Shown here: one piece after another, positions 44,868 through 53,849 of the stretch
Layout: each line of letters opens with the position of its first letter
Position numbering within the stretch: the first letter of the stretch is position 1
DNA from: DASYXW01 sp035934405
GTDB taxonomy: Bacteria; Acidobacteriota; Terriglobia; UBA7540
Reading direction: 5' to 3'
DNA length: 64,000 nt
Assembly (NCBI GenBank): GCA_035934405.1
Contig: DASYXW010000076.1
Span: 19,549-83,548 of the forward strand
Notes under the pieces: generated by a model
Seen by the model: only the letters and a program-made list of their open reading frames with translations
Told to the model about the DNA's origin: nothing
The model's database searches: none
Program-made: the position numbers and the translations under genes

Positions 44868-45119
44868 CTAGGGAGCTTGGTAACACGAGCGTCCGGCCTG
44901 GCAGCTCGCGGGCTCGGCCACCTGTCCGTCGCGTCCGACGCCATTCTGAGTGTGGAGGCACCAGTAGATGCCGCTGTGCGAGCCTTCGGTCTTCCAATCC
45001 AACTGGTCGACGTGCAGGTACATCTCTTTGGAGCGCAGGCAGCGGCAGGCATCGCCCGTGGCCTGCGGTCCGTTGTCCGCGGTCGTAGTCAGGGGATCTG
45101 GGTTCTGAACGTCAGCCAT
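44868..45119 (-). CDS. Small Cys-rich protein downstream of the molybdenum hydroxylase operon
   Basis: The 83-aa product contains ACRCLRSKEMYLHVDQ, YWCLHTQNGVGRDGQ and EPASCQAGRSCYQAP. Six cysteines occur in CxC, single and CxxxxxC spacings. AAAGGAG lies 11 bases before ATG 45119, and the gene starts 31 bp after the FAD subunit, so co-transcription is likely. No named family is recognised; a metal- or cluster-binding partner of the enzyme is inference. Confidence 0.6.
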   Translation of the reverse strand: MADVQNPDPLTTTADNGPQATGDACRCLRSKEMYLHVDQLDWKTEGSHSGIYWCLHTQNGVGRDGQVAEPASCQAGRSCYQAP

Positions 45120-45149
45120 AATCTGAAGAACTCCTTTCCGTCAAGACCG

Positions 45150-46142
45150 CTACGCTTCCTTCATGGCGCCCGCTGCCCGCAGGATGGCCCGCTTCACCGC
45201 CACGCGCGCCAGTTGCACCTTGTATCCGTTCCGGTTGAGCGGCGCCGCCTTGCTGACGGCGGCTTGGCCCGCGGCGTCGGCCACCTCTTCGCTGATGGTT
45301 TTCCCCATCAGCTCTTGCTCGGCCTCGGGTGACGGCCAGGGTATGGGCGCCACTTGCCCCATCACCACGCGCGCTCGCTCGACAGTCTGCCCCTTCATGT
45401 GCAGCGCCACCGCGGCGATCCCCAGCGCCCAGTCCATCGATTCCTTTTGCCGGATTTCGTAAAACCCGCTGCGTGCCCCGTTCGACGGTGGCACCAACAC
45501 TTCGCTGATGATTTCGTCGGACTTCAAGGCGTGTTCGCGCTCGCCTTCGGCTCGAGGGATCACGAAGAACTTGTCCACTGGCATCTCACGCGCGCCCTTC
45601 GGCCCCAGCAGGCGAAGTTTAGCGCCGAAGGCAATCAGCGCGGGGGCAAGACTCGACGGACTCACGAAATAGGCCGGGCCGGCATTGCCCAGGATGGCGT
45701 GGTAGCGATTGTCACCGTCGGGCACGAGCGGCTTGCCGTTGTGCATCGCCAGCAGTCCGTAGCCGGCGCGGTAATACCAGCAGCGGGGGCGCTGGCAAAG
45801 GTTGCCGCCTACCGTGCCCACGTTGCGGATTTGCGGGCCAGCGATGTCCTCTACGGCCTGGGCGAGAGCCGCGTAATGCCGGCGCACCTGCGCGTCCGCG
45901 CCGAGCTCTTCGAGCGTGGTCATGGCGCCGATGCGGAGTCCCGTGGCCGGCTTGTATTCGATTCCCCGCAAGTCGCGAGCGTCCGCCAAGCTGACGACCC
46001 GCTTCGGCGCGGAAACATCGTCCTTCATGCGATCGAGCAGGTCGCTGCCGCCGGCCAGCAGCTCGGCGTCGTTCGGGTTACTGCTCAGCAGCTTGACCGC
46101 GTCCTTGGCGGTTTTGGGTCTCGCGTATTCAAATGCCTGCAT
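45150..46142 (-). CDS. Molybdenum hydroxylase FAD-binding subunit (PaoB/CoxM-like)
   Basis: The 330-aa product begins MQAFEYARPKTAKDAVKLLS. FAD motifs are ELLAGGSDLLDRMKDD and GNVGGNLCQRPRCWYYR-type text (NVGTVGGNLCQRPRCWYYRA), the pyrophosphate loop of this family. A C-terminal CODH-FAD domain follows (FYEIRQKESMDWALGIAAVA). It transfers electrons from the Fe-S clusters. The gene order FeS-Mo-FAD differs from E. coli paoABC (FeS-FAD-Mo). Confidence 0.9.
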   Translation of the reverse strand: MQAFEYARPKTAKDAVKLLSSNPNDAELLAGGSDLLDRMKDDVSAPKRVVSLADARDLRGIEYKPATGLRIGAMTTLEELGADAQVRRHYAALAQAVEDIAGPQIRNVGTVGGNLCQRPRCWYYRAGYGLLAMHNGKPLVPDGDNRYHAILGNAGPAYFVSPSSLAPALIAFGAKLRLLGPKGAREMPVDKFFVIPRAEGEREHALKSDEIISEVLVPPSNGARSGFYEIRQKESMDWALGIAAVALHMKGQTVERARVVMGQVAPIPWPSPEAEQELMGKTISEEVADAAGQAAVSKAAPLNRNGYKVQLARVAVKRAILRAAGAMKEA

Positions 46143-46176
46143 AACCAACCCTCACTCTCGTTGGTAGTCCAAAAAG

Positions 46177-46248
46177 CCGAAACTCGAAATTGGAAACTCG
46201 AAACTGGGTTTACTTATTTCGAATTTCGATTTTCGAGTTTCGAATTAC
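46177..46248. repeat. Heptamer-repeat palindrome (TCGAAAC family)
   Basis: Left units CCGAAAC, TCGAAAT, TGGAAAC, TCGAAAC (46177-46204) face right units TTTCGAA, TTTCGAT, TTTCGAG, TTTCGAA (46217-46244). The arms can pair extensively around a 12-bp loop. It fills the gap between the Mo and FAD subunit genes and reaches the Mo-subunit stop codon. Confidence 0.85.
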
Positions 46249-48395
46249 GCTTTGGCCAGCGCCGCCAGCACCTTGTCCGGCGTCAGCGGCAAAGTAGGAA
46301 CGCGGACGCCGATGGCGTTGGCGACGGCGTTGGAGATGGCCGCGCCCGGCGAAACCACGGGCGGCTCGCCGAGGCCGATGACACCGCGTTCGTCGTACCC
46401 CGGGCCCGTCATCATGTGGACGATAAGCTCAGGGATGTCACCGATCATGGCCAGCTTGTAGAACTCCAGGTTGGGATTCAGCATCCGTCCGGTCGCCCGG
46501 TCCATGATCTTCTCTTCAAACAACGCATAGGCGATGCCCATGATCAAGGCGCCGTACACCTGGCTCTCGGCCGTCTTCACGTCAATCACCAGGCCGCAGT
46601 CCTGCGCCGCCACCATGCGGTTCATCTTCACGATTCCGGTTTCAGTATCCACGGAAACGTCGGCAATCTGTACGCCACCCGCGCCGCCCGTCGCGAGCTT
46701 GCACTCGCCCGGCTGCTTGCCCATCGCCTGAACAGTCTTGGTGCCGAGCTTGGCGCAGGCCGCTTTCCAGGTCAGGCTCTTGGCGGCATTGCCCTTCACC
46801 CGAATCGTGCCTTTGACGGTCTCGAGGTCGCTCGCGGGCGCGCCCAGCGCCGGCGCCACGGCGCCAAAAAGCTCGTCGCGGGCATCAACACTCGCGCGGC
46901 GCGTGGAGGACGAAACGCCACCCACCGTGGTCGAGCCGCCCGAAGCTCCGTCAAAGGGATACTTGCTCGTGCCGATGTTGACTTTAACCGCCTCGACCGG
47001 CAGGCCGAGCGTTTCGGCGGCCACGATGGCGATAACGGTGCGTGTGCCGGTGCCGAGGTCCTGGCTGCCCATCGTGACTTCCACCGATCCGTCCGGATGA
47101 ATCGTCACGTTGCAGTTGCTATTGTGCGGGCTTCCGCCCCAGGTATGCATCGAGACGCCGAGGCCGCGCTTCACGTGCCCCGGCTCCGGGTCGCCGCGGG
47201 GATGCCAGTATTTCTTCCACTCCGCCATCTCCGCCGCCTTGGCCAGTTCTTCGCGGTACATTTTGGGGAAGTTCGGATAAGGAGCAAGATCGGCGTTCTT
47301 GCTCAAGAACTCGACGGGGTCCATGTTGAGCTTGGCGGCGAGATCTTCGAAGGCGCACATGCTGAGCGCCGCCGCCTGCGGATGGTTGGGCGCGCGCCAG
47401 GCGCGGGCCCCGCCGATGTTGGTGGTCACCGTGGTGTAGCGCTTGCTCTGGTTCGGGATGCCCGTGAGCACGTACGGCAGTGGAGGCACGCCGCTCGGAC
47501 CCACCCCACCCGTCCCCCAGCCCTCCGACTGCCAGGCAGTCAGCGTGCCGTCCTTCTTCGCCGCCACCTTGATTTTCGCAAAGGCGGAGGGCCGGCAACC
47601 CGCCACCATCTGCTCGGCGTTGCGCTCGAGCATCAGCTTCACCGCTTTGCCGCCGGCGTCTTTCGAAAGGCGCGCGCACTCAATGCCCCATCGGTCGGCC
47701 TGGAACTTGCTTCCGAACCCGCCGCCGATGTAGTTGCAAATCACCTCGACGTTGGCGGTCGGAATCGAGAGCACTTCGGCATACTGCGACGGCAGGCTGG
47801 AAACCGCCTGGGTAGAAGCCCACACGCGGAGGCTATCAGCGCTGTAGTGCTGCGCCACCTGGCCGTGGGTTTCGAGGCAAGCGTGGGTAATCACCGGGAC
47901 GCCATAGTAACCCTCGGTCACCACCGCGTCGGGGTCCGCGAACGCTTTGGCGGCATCGCCCTTGTGTTCCTCCACCGCAGGCTTGGTGTGACTCGCGGCG
48001 ACGGCGGCTTCGAGGTCGCTGTCGTCCACGAAGAAGGGCAGTTGCTGGTACTCCACCTTGATCTTGCGCGCCGCGTCTTCGGCAATCTCTTCGGTCACGG
48101 CCGCGACACCCGCGATTTCATCGCCGGCCCAGAAGATCTCGTTGCCCGCCGGCTGGATGACGCGCACGGCTTCGACGCCGCGCAACTTCTCCGCCTCGGA
48201 GGTGTCAATGGAGGTTACCTTGGCGTGCGGGTAGGGACAGCGGAGAATCTTGCCGTAGAGCATCCCCTCCGGGTGGACGTCGTAGCTGTACTTGGCGCGG
48301 CCGCTCGACTTCACGGGGCCGTCAATGCGCGTGATTCGCTTGCCGATCAGTTGCCGCTCGGGAGCTTCCGGCCAATCGTATTTGCAGGGCGCCAT
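46245..48395 (-). CDS. Molybdenum hydroxylase large subunit (aldehyde oxidoreductase, PaoC/YagR-like)
   Basis: The 716-aa xanthine-oxidase-family subunit binds Mo-molybdopterin cytosine dinucleotide. Motifs are GGGFGSKFQADRWGIE, TNIGGARAWRAPNHPQ, GSQDLGTGTRTVIAIVAAET and GASGGSTTVGGVSSSTRRA. The C-terminal GLGEPPVVSPGAAISNAVA holds the catalytic glutamate. It probably oxidises aldehydes in the periplasm, exported with the TAT-bearing Fe-S subunit. The substrate is not readable. Confidence 0.93.
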   Translation of the reverse strand: MAPCKYDWPEAPERQLIGKRITRIDGPVKSSGRAKYSYDVHPEGMLYGKILRCPYPHAKVTSIDTSEAEKLRGVEAVRVIQPAGNEIFWAGDEIAGVAAVTEEIAEDAARKIKVEYQQLPFFVDDSDLEAAVAASHTKPAVEEHKGDAAKAFADPDAVVTEGYYGVPVITHACLETHGQVAQHYSADSLRVWASTQAVSSLPSQYAEVLSIPTANVEVICNYIGGGFGSKFQADRWGIECARLSKDAGGKAVKLMLERNAEQMVAGCRPSAFAKIKVAAKKDGTLTAWQSEGWGTGGVGPSGVPPLPYVLTGIPNQSKRYTTVTTNIGGARAWRAPNHPQAAALSMCAFEDLAAKLNMDPVEFLSKNADLAPYPNFPKMYREELAKAAEMAEWKKYWHPRGDPEPGHVKRGLGVSMHTWGGSPHNSNCNVTIHPDGSVEVTMGSQDLGTGTRTVIAIVAAETLGLPVEAVKVNIGTSKYPFDGASGGSTTVGGVSSSTRRASVDARDELFGAVAPALGAPASDLETVKGTIRVKGNAAKSLTWKAACAKLGTKTVQAMGKQPGECKLATGGAGGVQIADVSVDTETGIVKMNRMVAAQDCGLVIDVKTAESQVYGALIMGIAYALFEEKIMDRATGRMLNPNLEFYKLAMIGDIPELIVHMMTGPGYDERGVIGLGEPPVVSPGAAISNAVANAIGVRVPTLPLTPDKVLAALAKA

Positions 48396-48434
48396 CTCTC
48401 ATACCCTCCAGCAGCGCCGGCATCCTGCCAGCAA

Positions 48435-48453
48435 TGCCGCCGAGACGGCGGCA
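48435..48453. other. Perfect hairpin in the Fe-S/Mo subunit gap
   Basis: TGCCGCCG-AGA-CGGCGGCA folds perfectly. With the 20-bp repeat copy at 48471-48490 it fills the 105-bp gap inside an otherwise compact operon. It may modulate the relative expression of the subunits. Confidence 0.45.
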
Positions 48454-48470
48454 CTACGCTGCGTCGTCAT

Positions 48471-48490
48471 TTTCATTATATTGACGGCTC
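48471..48490 (+). repeat. Fourth, diverged copy of the 20-bp TTTCAATACG repeat
   Basis: TTTCATTATATTGACGGCTC matches the 562-672 consensus at 16 of 20 positions, with the TTGACGGCT half fully conserved. It lies between the Fe-S and Mo subunit genes. Confidence 0.6.
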
Positions 48491-48500
48491 TGTTCGCCAT

Positions 48501-49127
48501 TCACGCCTTCATGGCCTTGGCGGCATCCAGAACCGCTTGCTTCAATCCATGATACGTGCCGCAGCGGCAGATATTGCCGCCAAGGCCATGATTAACCTGC
48601 GCCAGCGTGGGGTGCGGGTTCTTCTCCAAGAACGCCGTCGCCGCCATCACGAAACCCGGCGTGCAGAAGCCGCACTGCTGCGCGTCGTTTTGAACGAAAG
48701 CCGCCATAACCGGGCTCAGTTGTCCTTCTTTGGCCAAGCCCTCGATCGTACGGATGTCTCGTCCCTGCGCCTCGATCGCCAGCATGCTGCATGCGTAAAC
48801 CGCTTTCCCGTCCGTCATCACCGTGCAGGCGCCGCAGGTGCCGCGATCGCAGACCCGCTTGGCGCCGGTGAGGTCCAGCCGCTCGCGCAGCGCGTCAAGC
48901 AGCGTCACGCGCGGTTCGAGGCTCACCTTGTGAGGCTTGCCGTTAATTCGCAGCGTGAAAGGCACTGCGCCGGGTCCGAGGACCCCGCCGGACGATTCCG
49001 GAGCAGCAACTTTGGCGAGGCCTTCCGCCACCAGGATTCCGCTCGAGACCGCCGCGCCCGCGCCGCGCAGGAATTCGCGCCGCGACACTCCATCGGGTTT
49101 TTCTTTCTTCGCTTTCTGGCGCTTCAT
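48501..49127 (-). CDS. Molybdenum hydroxylase [2Fe-2S] subunit with TAT signal (PaoA/YagT-like)
   Basis: The 208-aa product starts at 49127 with KPDGVSRREFLRGAGAAV, a twin-arginine signal, so the heterotrimer works in the periplasm. Plant-type cluster ligands are in CDRGTCGACTVMTDGKAVYA. The second cluster ligands are in QCGFCTPGFVMAATAFL and GGNICRCGTYHGL. AAAGGAG precedes the ATG. It is the first gene of the operon, followed by the Mo and FAD subunits and a Cys-rich protein. Confidence 0.93.
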   Translation of the reverse strand: MKRQKAKKEKPDGVSRREFLRGAGAAVSSGILVAEGLAKVAAPESSGGVLGPGAVPFTLRINGKPHKVSLEPRVTLLDALRERLDLTGAKRVCDRGTCGACTVMTDGKAVYACSMLAIEAQGRDIRTIEGLAKEGQLSPVMAAFVQNDAQQCGFCTPGFVMAATAFLEKNPHPTLAQVNHGLGGNICRCGTYHGLKQAVLDAAKAMKA

Positions 49128-49256
49128 GGTGGGCTCCTTTACGTCCGGAAATGAGGGCCGCCGGTATGACAACGTTTGCGAAAGCGGGATTATAGCACCG
49201 TCAAAGGAGAGTGGGATAAATTAGCGTGAACCGGTCGCTGCTTCCTTTGTCGATGC

Positions 49257-50060
49257 CTACTGACTGCTGCCCGCCTTCGGCTTCTCGAACCTAGCGTCGT
49301 CCATCGTGACGTTCTGCCGGATTTCCTTGAACTTGATGATGTACTCGAAATCGGGGCTGGTTTGATGGATTGCAAAAGGCAGCTTGATTCCGTCCACGTC
49401 GCGGTAGTCGCTGAGGTCGTTGACGATCGTGGTGCGACCTTCGCCGGGCACGTCAACGGGGACCTCATCGCGGACCATGAGTCCGGTGTGCGTGTCGAAA
49501 TAAAGCTTCTCGATGCCGCCGTCGGCGTGAGGCGCCTCGACCACGAAGGCCTCCTGGCCATTCACCTTCGCCGTACCTTTGAGCGCGATCTTCGGGAAGA
49601 GCTCGCGCAGACGGGTGTCGCGATAAAACTCGGATTCCAACTTCACAGCGCCGAGCGCGTCCGGCGGGAGGTCCTGGGGACCGTCGTCGGGGTCCACATA
49701 CCAGCCCGATGTGCCGTTGAAGCCGTGGTGGTCGCCGTCGCTGCCCGGAAAATCGATGATAACGGCGCGTTGGTTGGGCGCCTTGGCGTCAACTTCGATG
49801 GTGCCGGGCACGAGCGACCCGGTGTCGCCGGTGGCGGGCGATTCGATCGAGCCGGTCATGACGCGGCTGGTCACTTTTTCGATCGCCGCTTTCCCGCCGA
49901 GGGCCTGAACGTATTTGTCGAGGACCTGATCAAGCGTCAGGTTCGAGGGCGGCGCGGTGGAGTTTTGAGCGGTGCGCCCCTGGCTTCTGGCGGCCGCCCG
50001 CCCGGGCACCGCCACGCCAGAAGCGAGAACAAGCAGGAGGATTGCAAACGTGCGCTTCAT
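49257..50060 (-). CDS. Exported protein with an outer-membrane lipoprotein-sorting-like fold
   Basis: The 267-aa product starts at 50060 with signal peptide FAILLLVLASGVAVPGRAAA. After a linker, NLTLDQVLDKYVQALGGKAA begins a region common in Acidobacteria proteins. SGWYVDPDDGPQDLPPDALG, EKLYFDTHTGLMVRDEVPVD and LSDYRDVDGIKLPFAI give the antiparallel beta pattern of LolA/LolB-like or DUF-type carriers. A periplasmic lipid-binding role is inference. Confidence 0.7.
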   Translation of the reverse strand: MKRTFAILLLVLASGVAVPGRAAARSQGRTAQNSTAPPSNLTLDQVLDKYVQALGGKAAIEKVTSRVMTGSIESPATGDTGSLVPGTIEVDAKAPNQRAVIIDFPGSDGDHHGFNGTSGWYVDPDDGPQDLPPDALGAVKLESEFYRDTRLRELFPKIALKGTAKVNGQEAFVVEAPHADGGIEKLYFDTHTGLMVRDEVPVDVPGEGRTTIVNDLSDYRDVDGIKLPFAIHQTSPDFEYIIKFKEIRQNVTMDDARFEKPKAGSSQ

Positions 50061-50195
50061 CGAAGCACTCCTTCGAGCGTCCACTACTATGGCTGGGAAC
50101 GGCCCCAATTTCAAGCACTGCCGGCCAGAAGCCGGGCCGGCCTGAGGGCAAGATTCGGAGGCTTCACTAAGCCATTAATTCATGGAAGATGTATA

Positions 50196-50240
50196 TTGAC
50201 TAAGGCCATCTGTCGTGGTTCAATGTTAGCATGAACATTG
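50196..50240 (+). promoter_or_regulatory. Promoter and candidate autoregulatory operator of the XRE gene
   Basis: TTGACT (50196-50201) and TTCAAT (50219-50224) are 17 bp apart. A perfect dyad CAATGTT-N6-AACATTG spans 50221-50240, overlapping the -10 box and the ATG at 50231. This placement is typical of self-repressing HTH regulators. Confidence 0.55.
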
Positions 50241-50569
50241 GTAAACGATTGAGAACGCTGCGCGAGGCCAAGGGTTTATCCCAAGGCGATATCGAAAGAC
50301 GGTCTGGACTTCTGCGTTCCTATATTTCACGCGTCGAGGGCGGATACACGGCTCCCTCACTGGTGACGCTGGAGAAATTCGCCGGCGCGCTGGGGATTGA
50401 GGCGTATCAATTGCTCTACCAGAACGAGGGGCGGCCGAAGTTCGCCCGGGCGGCGCCGCCGCCGACCCTGCCCAAACCCGTCAGCCGGCTGGTGAAGATG
50501 TATGAGAGCATGTCCACCACGAATCGCCGGCTGCTGCTGACGCTGGCGGTGAAGCTCTCCAAGAGTTGA
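50231..50569 (+). CDS. XRE-family helix-turn-helix regulator
   Basis: The protein is 112 aa. Residues 5-60 form a Cro/CI-type HTH (LRTLREAKGLSQGDIERRSG; YISRVEGGYTAPSLVTLEKF). The C-terminal part (SRLVKMYESMSTTNRRLLLT) is helical, without a ligand domain. Target genes are unknown; a dyad over its own start codon suggests self-regulation. It lies divergent from the exported protein gene. Confidence 0.88.
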   Translation: MNIGKRLRTLREAKGLSQGDIERRSGLLRSYISRVEGGYTAPSLVTLEKFAGALGIEAYQLLYQNEGRPKFARAAPPPTLPKPVSRLVKMYESMSTTNRRLLLTLAVKLSKS

Positions 50570-50581
50570 GTTGCTGGAGAA

Positions 50582-50658
50582 TGGCGCGCCTGGAGGGATT
50601 CGAACCCCCGACCTTCAGCTTCGAAGGCTGCTGCTCTATCCATCTGAGCTACAGGCGC
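50582..50658 (-). tRNA. tRNA-Arg (anticodon UCG)
   Basis: This 77-nt gene has acceptor stem GCGCCTG/CAGGCGC, D-arm GCTCAGATGGATAGAGC, loop CTTCGAA giving anticodon UCG, and T-arm GGGGGTTCGAATCCCTC. The CCA end is encoded. The 27-43 pair of the anticodon stem appears to be a mismatch (G-A), otherwise standard. Confidence 0.95.
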
Positions 50659-50763
50659 AGTCCCCGCCGGCTCGTTCGCCCGCGTCTTATCAACATACAA
50701 CACTCTCCACTCCCTGTGCTACACTGCGGGCCGGTGGCCGGCTGATCGTTAGTGCGCCCTCTC

Positions 50764-51366
50764 ATGGCTGAAACAACCGACGCGAAACAAAAAAGGCTCC
50801 GCGAGATTTGCGCCATCGCGGCGCGCATCTTCTACGAAAAGGGCTACGACGGCGCCTCGATGCAGGACATTGCCAGCGCCGTCAGACTTACCAAGGCGGG
50901 CCTCTACCACCACGTCGGCAGCAAAGACCGGCTGCTCTACGAAATCATGAACTACGGCATGGACATTCTCGACGAGACGGTGCTCAAAGCCGTCGCCGCC
51001 ATCGCCGACCCGCGCGAAAAGCTGCGACAGACCATCCTGGGGCACATCGACCTCGTGATTCGCGCCCGCGATCTGGAAATCACCGTCATTTTGCATGAGA
51101 ACCGGTCGCTCAAAGGGGCGCTGCGAAAGAAGATCAACGCCCGCAAGAAGAGCTATATCCGGTTTGTGGAAGACCTCATCGCGCAGGCGCAGCGCCAAGC
51201 ACCCGCTGCTCCCTCGCTCCCGCCACGGCTCGCCGCCTTCGCCCTGCTCGGCATGATCAACTGGCTTTATCAGTGGTATCGCCCCGAAGGATCCGTCCCG
51301 CAGACCGAGCTCGCCGAGGCCTACGTTGATTTTTTCTTCCGGGGATTGCTGGGCTCATCCGGGTAG
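50764..51366 (+). CDS. TetR-family transcriptional regulator
   Basis: The protein is 200 aa. The N-terminal HTH reads IAARIFYEKGYDGASMQDIA then LTKAGLYHHVGSKDRLLYEI, the TetR signature. The helical ligand domain includes LEITVILHENRSL and a C-terminal TetR_C-like region (FALLGMINWLYQWYRPEGSV), typical of regulators of fatty-acid degradation. The ligand is unknown. It converges on bamD with no gap. Confidence 0.9.
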   Translation: MAETTDAKQKRLREICAIAARIFYEKGYDGASMQDIASAVRLTKAGLYHHVGSKDRLLYEIMNYGMDILDETVLKAVAAIADPREKLRQTILGHIDLVIRARDLEITVILHENRSLKGALRKKINARKKSYIRFVEDLIAQAQRQAPAAPSLPPRLAAFALLGMINWLYQWYRPEGSVPQTELAEAYVDFFFRGLLGSSG

Positions 51367-51367
51367 C

Positions 51368-52798
51368 CTAGAACGGAATCAGTTTCTTGAGGAAGTGAAA
51401 CCTGCTCTTCTTGGGAGGAGGCGTGTCCGTGGAGGAGTCCGGAGTGGTGGAAGTGTTGGCGGGTGTCTTGGAACTGGCGCTGCCGGCCGGCGCATTCGGC
51501 GTGGGCGCGGCAGCCCCGGCGCTATTCGACGGATTGCCCGAATTTCCCGGGCCCGGCGCAGTCGCCGATGGGCCCGGAGGGGTGGCCGGAAGAATCGGGC
51601 CGCCGGGTGCCACTGCGGCCGGCGTCGGACTCTGTTCCTCCGGTTTCGCCGGACCGGGGTCCGAATCGCCCAGCTGCTCCACCGACACGCTGGCCGTGCC
51701 CGGCGACGGCGCCGGAGCTTTGGCTTCCTCAACGGTTCCGGTTGGAGGCTCGCCCACCCGCACCGGACCGTGGCGCGTGCGTGAGACGTCGGGCGAGGAG
51801 GACATCACACCTTCCACCTCCGAGATCACGTCCAAGCGCGACCGCCGCCTGCGGTCCGCCGCGTCGGCTCGAGCCCGCGCCAGCATCGCCTTAGTCGGCT
51901 TGGGAATGGGTTGGCGCAGGGCGGCAAGCCGCAACTTGGCCAGGCGCACGTCGGGGCTTAAGGGATAGTCGGTGATGATGCGGGCGTAAAAGGTCGCCGC
52001 CTGGGTGGGCTGGCGCAGGCGCTCCAGCGTCTGCCCGAGATACCACAGCGCATGGTCCGCCTGGCTGTAATCCGGATACTTGTCGGCAATCTCCTGGAAG
52101 CGGATGCGGGCGGCGGGATTCGCGCCCTTCAAGTAGTAGTACCTCGCGATTTCGTAATCGCTCTGGGCCAGCAGCTCCTGCACCTCGCGCAATCGCGCCT
52201 TCACCCGGGGCATGACCGGGCTATCAGGATACTTCCGCAAGAACTCTTTGAACTCGGCTTCGGCGAGACCGGCCTCGGTGCGGTCCCGGTCATATTTGCC
52301 CATCAACTTGAAGTGGGACATGCCAGCGCGGAATTGCGCCTCGGGAGCTTCGGGCGCGGTGGGGAAAAAGGTGATGAAATCCTTGTACTCCGCCTCGGCC
52401 TGCGTCAGCCCCGAGACCCCGCCCTCGTTGTAATAGGAATCAGCGATTGCCAGCTTAGCCTTCGCCAGGTACTCGCTGTCGGGGTATGTGTTGATGAGGG
52501 TCTGCAGGGTCAACCGTCCCACGTCGTAGCGGCCGTGCTTGATTTCGTTCACGGCCTTTTCGTAGAGGACCTGGTCGGGCTGGTCACCCGGGTTAATCCT
52601 GGTCGCGAGGTCGGTGGAGCGATGACGATGAAGGATGAAGCACCCGGGTAGCAAGGCTACGGCGAGGATTAACCCCGCAGATCGCGCCGTAGTTCGCCCA
52701 AACCGCGTCACCGCAGAGACGCGCTGGCGCTGAGAACCGTCACTGGCCCCGCCAGGCGTACCGGCGCAAAAAAGTTTCTCTTGCTTGTCACTCATCAT
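51368..52798 (-). CDS. bamD: Outer membrane protein assembly factor BamD
   Basis: The 476-aa lipoprotein has lipobox LLPGC near residue 52 in an unusually long signal region. TPR-like repeats follow (YEKAVNEIKHGRYDVGRLTL; AKLAIADSYYNEGGVSGLTQ; FRAGMSHFKLMGKYDRDRTE). It supports the BAM complex that inserts outer-membrane barrels. The last 150 residues are Pro/Ala/Ser-rich, beyond the usual 240-aa family length. Its ATG overlaps the rpe stop (ATGA), so translation is probably coupled. Confidence 0.88.
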   Translation of the reverse strand: MMSDKQEKLFCAGTPGGASDGSQRQRVSAVTRFGRTTARSAGLILAVALLPGCFILHRHRSTDLATRINPGDQPDQVLYEKAVNEIKHGRYDVGRLTLQTLINTYPDSEYLAKAKLAIADSYYNEGGVSGLTQAEAEYKDFITFFPTAPEAPEAQFRAGMSHFKLMGKYDRDRTEAGLAEAEFKEFLRKYPDSPVMPRVKARLREVQELLAQSDYEIARYYYLKGANPAARIRFQEIADKYPDYSQADHALWYLGQTLERLRQPTQAATFYARIITDYPLSPDVRLAKLRLAALRQPIPKPTKAMLARARADAADRRRRSRLDVISEVEGVMSSSPDVSRTRHGPVRVGEPPTGTVEEAKAPAPSPGTASVSVEQLGDSDPGPAKPEEQSPTPAAVAPGGPILPATPPGPSATAPGPGNSGNPSNSAGAAAPTPNAPAGSASSKTPANTSTTPDSSTDTPPPKKSRFHFLKKLIPF

Positions 52799-53517
52799 TG
52801 GTCACTGGCATCCCAGGCCCGCGACCGCTCACGCCCACCAGCCAGCGAGATCAGTTCCGCGAGCCGCGCCTTCGGGTCCTGACTATCAAAGATGGCCGAA
52901 CCCACCACCAGGATGTCCGCCCCGGCCTCGACCAGCGCCGTCAAATTCTCGGCGGTCACGCCGCCTTCCACCTGCAACGTAAACTCCAAGCCGCGCGCGG
53001 CGCGAAGCTGCGCGGCGTGTTGCAGCTTGACGAGCAACTGCGGAAGTAACGCCGTGTCCCCACTTCCTCTGTCGCCCATGCTGGTCATGCCGCCAAAGTC
53101 CCCGCCGGAGACAATGCTCAGCGAATCCAGGTCCCCCAGAATGTCTGCCACCGAGTCGACCGCGGTCGCCGGGTCGAGCGTCACACCCGCCTTCTTGCCG
53201 CGAGCGCGAATCGCAGCGAGAACATCGTGCAGGTGCGGGGCGGCCTCTGCCGGAACCGAAATCGCGTCGGCGCCCGCCGCCGCGAAGTCGGCCACGAAGC
53301 GCTCCGGCCGCTCGATCGCCAGGTGAACTTCGAACCAGAGCCGCGTCGCCTGGCGCAGGCTCGCAACCACCGGCGCACCCACGGTGATTTCGGGCAGGAA
53401 ATGGCCGTCGGCCACGTCGATGTGGGCGCGCGCCGCACCGCTTGCGCCGATCATCTCCAGAGCTTGCCCCAGCCGCGCGAAGTCTGCTGCCAGCAGCGTC
53501 GGCGCAATCGAAGCCAT
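52795..53517 (-). CDS. rpe: Ribulose-phosphate 3-epimerase
   Basis: The 240-aa TIM barrel interconverts ribulose- and xylulose-5-phosphate. It starts MASIAPTLLAADFARLGQAL. HIDVADGHFLPEITVG holds the metal ligands (normally DVMDG, here DVADG). Further motifs are FEVHLAIERPERFV, GVTLDPAT and the phosphate site QVEGGVTAENL. The ATG at 53517 is the family start; an extra 143 residues possible upstream have no homology signal. The stop overlaps the bamD start. Confidence 0.9.
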   Translation of the reverse strand: MASIAPTLLAADFARLGQALEMIGASGAARAHIDVADGHFLPEITVGAPVVASLRQATRLWFEVHLAIERPERFVADFAAAGADAISVPAEAAPHLHDVLAAIRARGKKAGVTLDPATAVDSVADILGDLDSLSIVSGGDFGGMTSMGDRGSGDTALLPQLLVKLQHAAQLRAARGLEFTLQVEGGVTAENLTALVEAGADILVVGSAIFDSQDPKARLAELISLAGGRERSRAWDASDQ

Positions 53518-53849
53518 AGAAACCGTAACCCGGAACCGGCAGGCCGAAAACGCCCGGGCAAATGCGCGCCACCGGAGCGCTCCACCCCAACGAGCGCAGC
53601 CTGTAGAATAACACAATTTCGGTTCCTCCTCCGCCGGGCGTGCCGGGCGGGTACAGTCCACGGCGCTCGAGGCGGCGGCCGAAACCGGTTCAGCTTTCTG
53701 AACCGCGTAGTGATGGCCGTAGACAACTACAGGCCTGTCAAACACTTGCGGGTCCAGCCAGATTCCGTCATTAATCCGGACGCCGTCCATTGACTCGTCA
53801 GCCCAGCCACGCCAGAGTGGCCGGCGAGTTGGATTCCAGGCGCAACGCA

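Noticed and set aside
45354..49154. A 1266-aa plus-strand open frame opposite the molybdenum hydroxylase operon
   Set aside because: The minus strand encodes three complete, motif-bearing subunits across the same bases. The plus frame is Arg/His-rich with no domains and is a by-product of GC-rich codon use.
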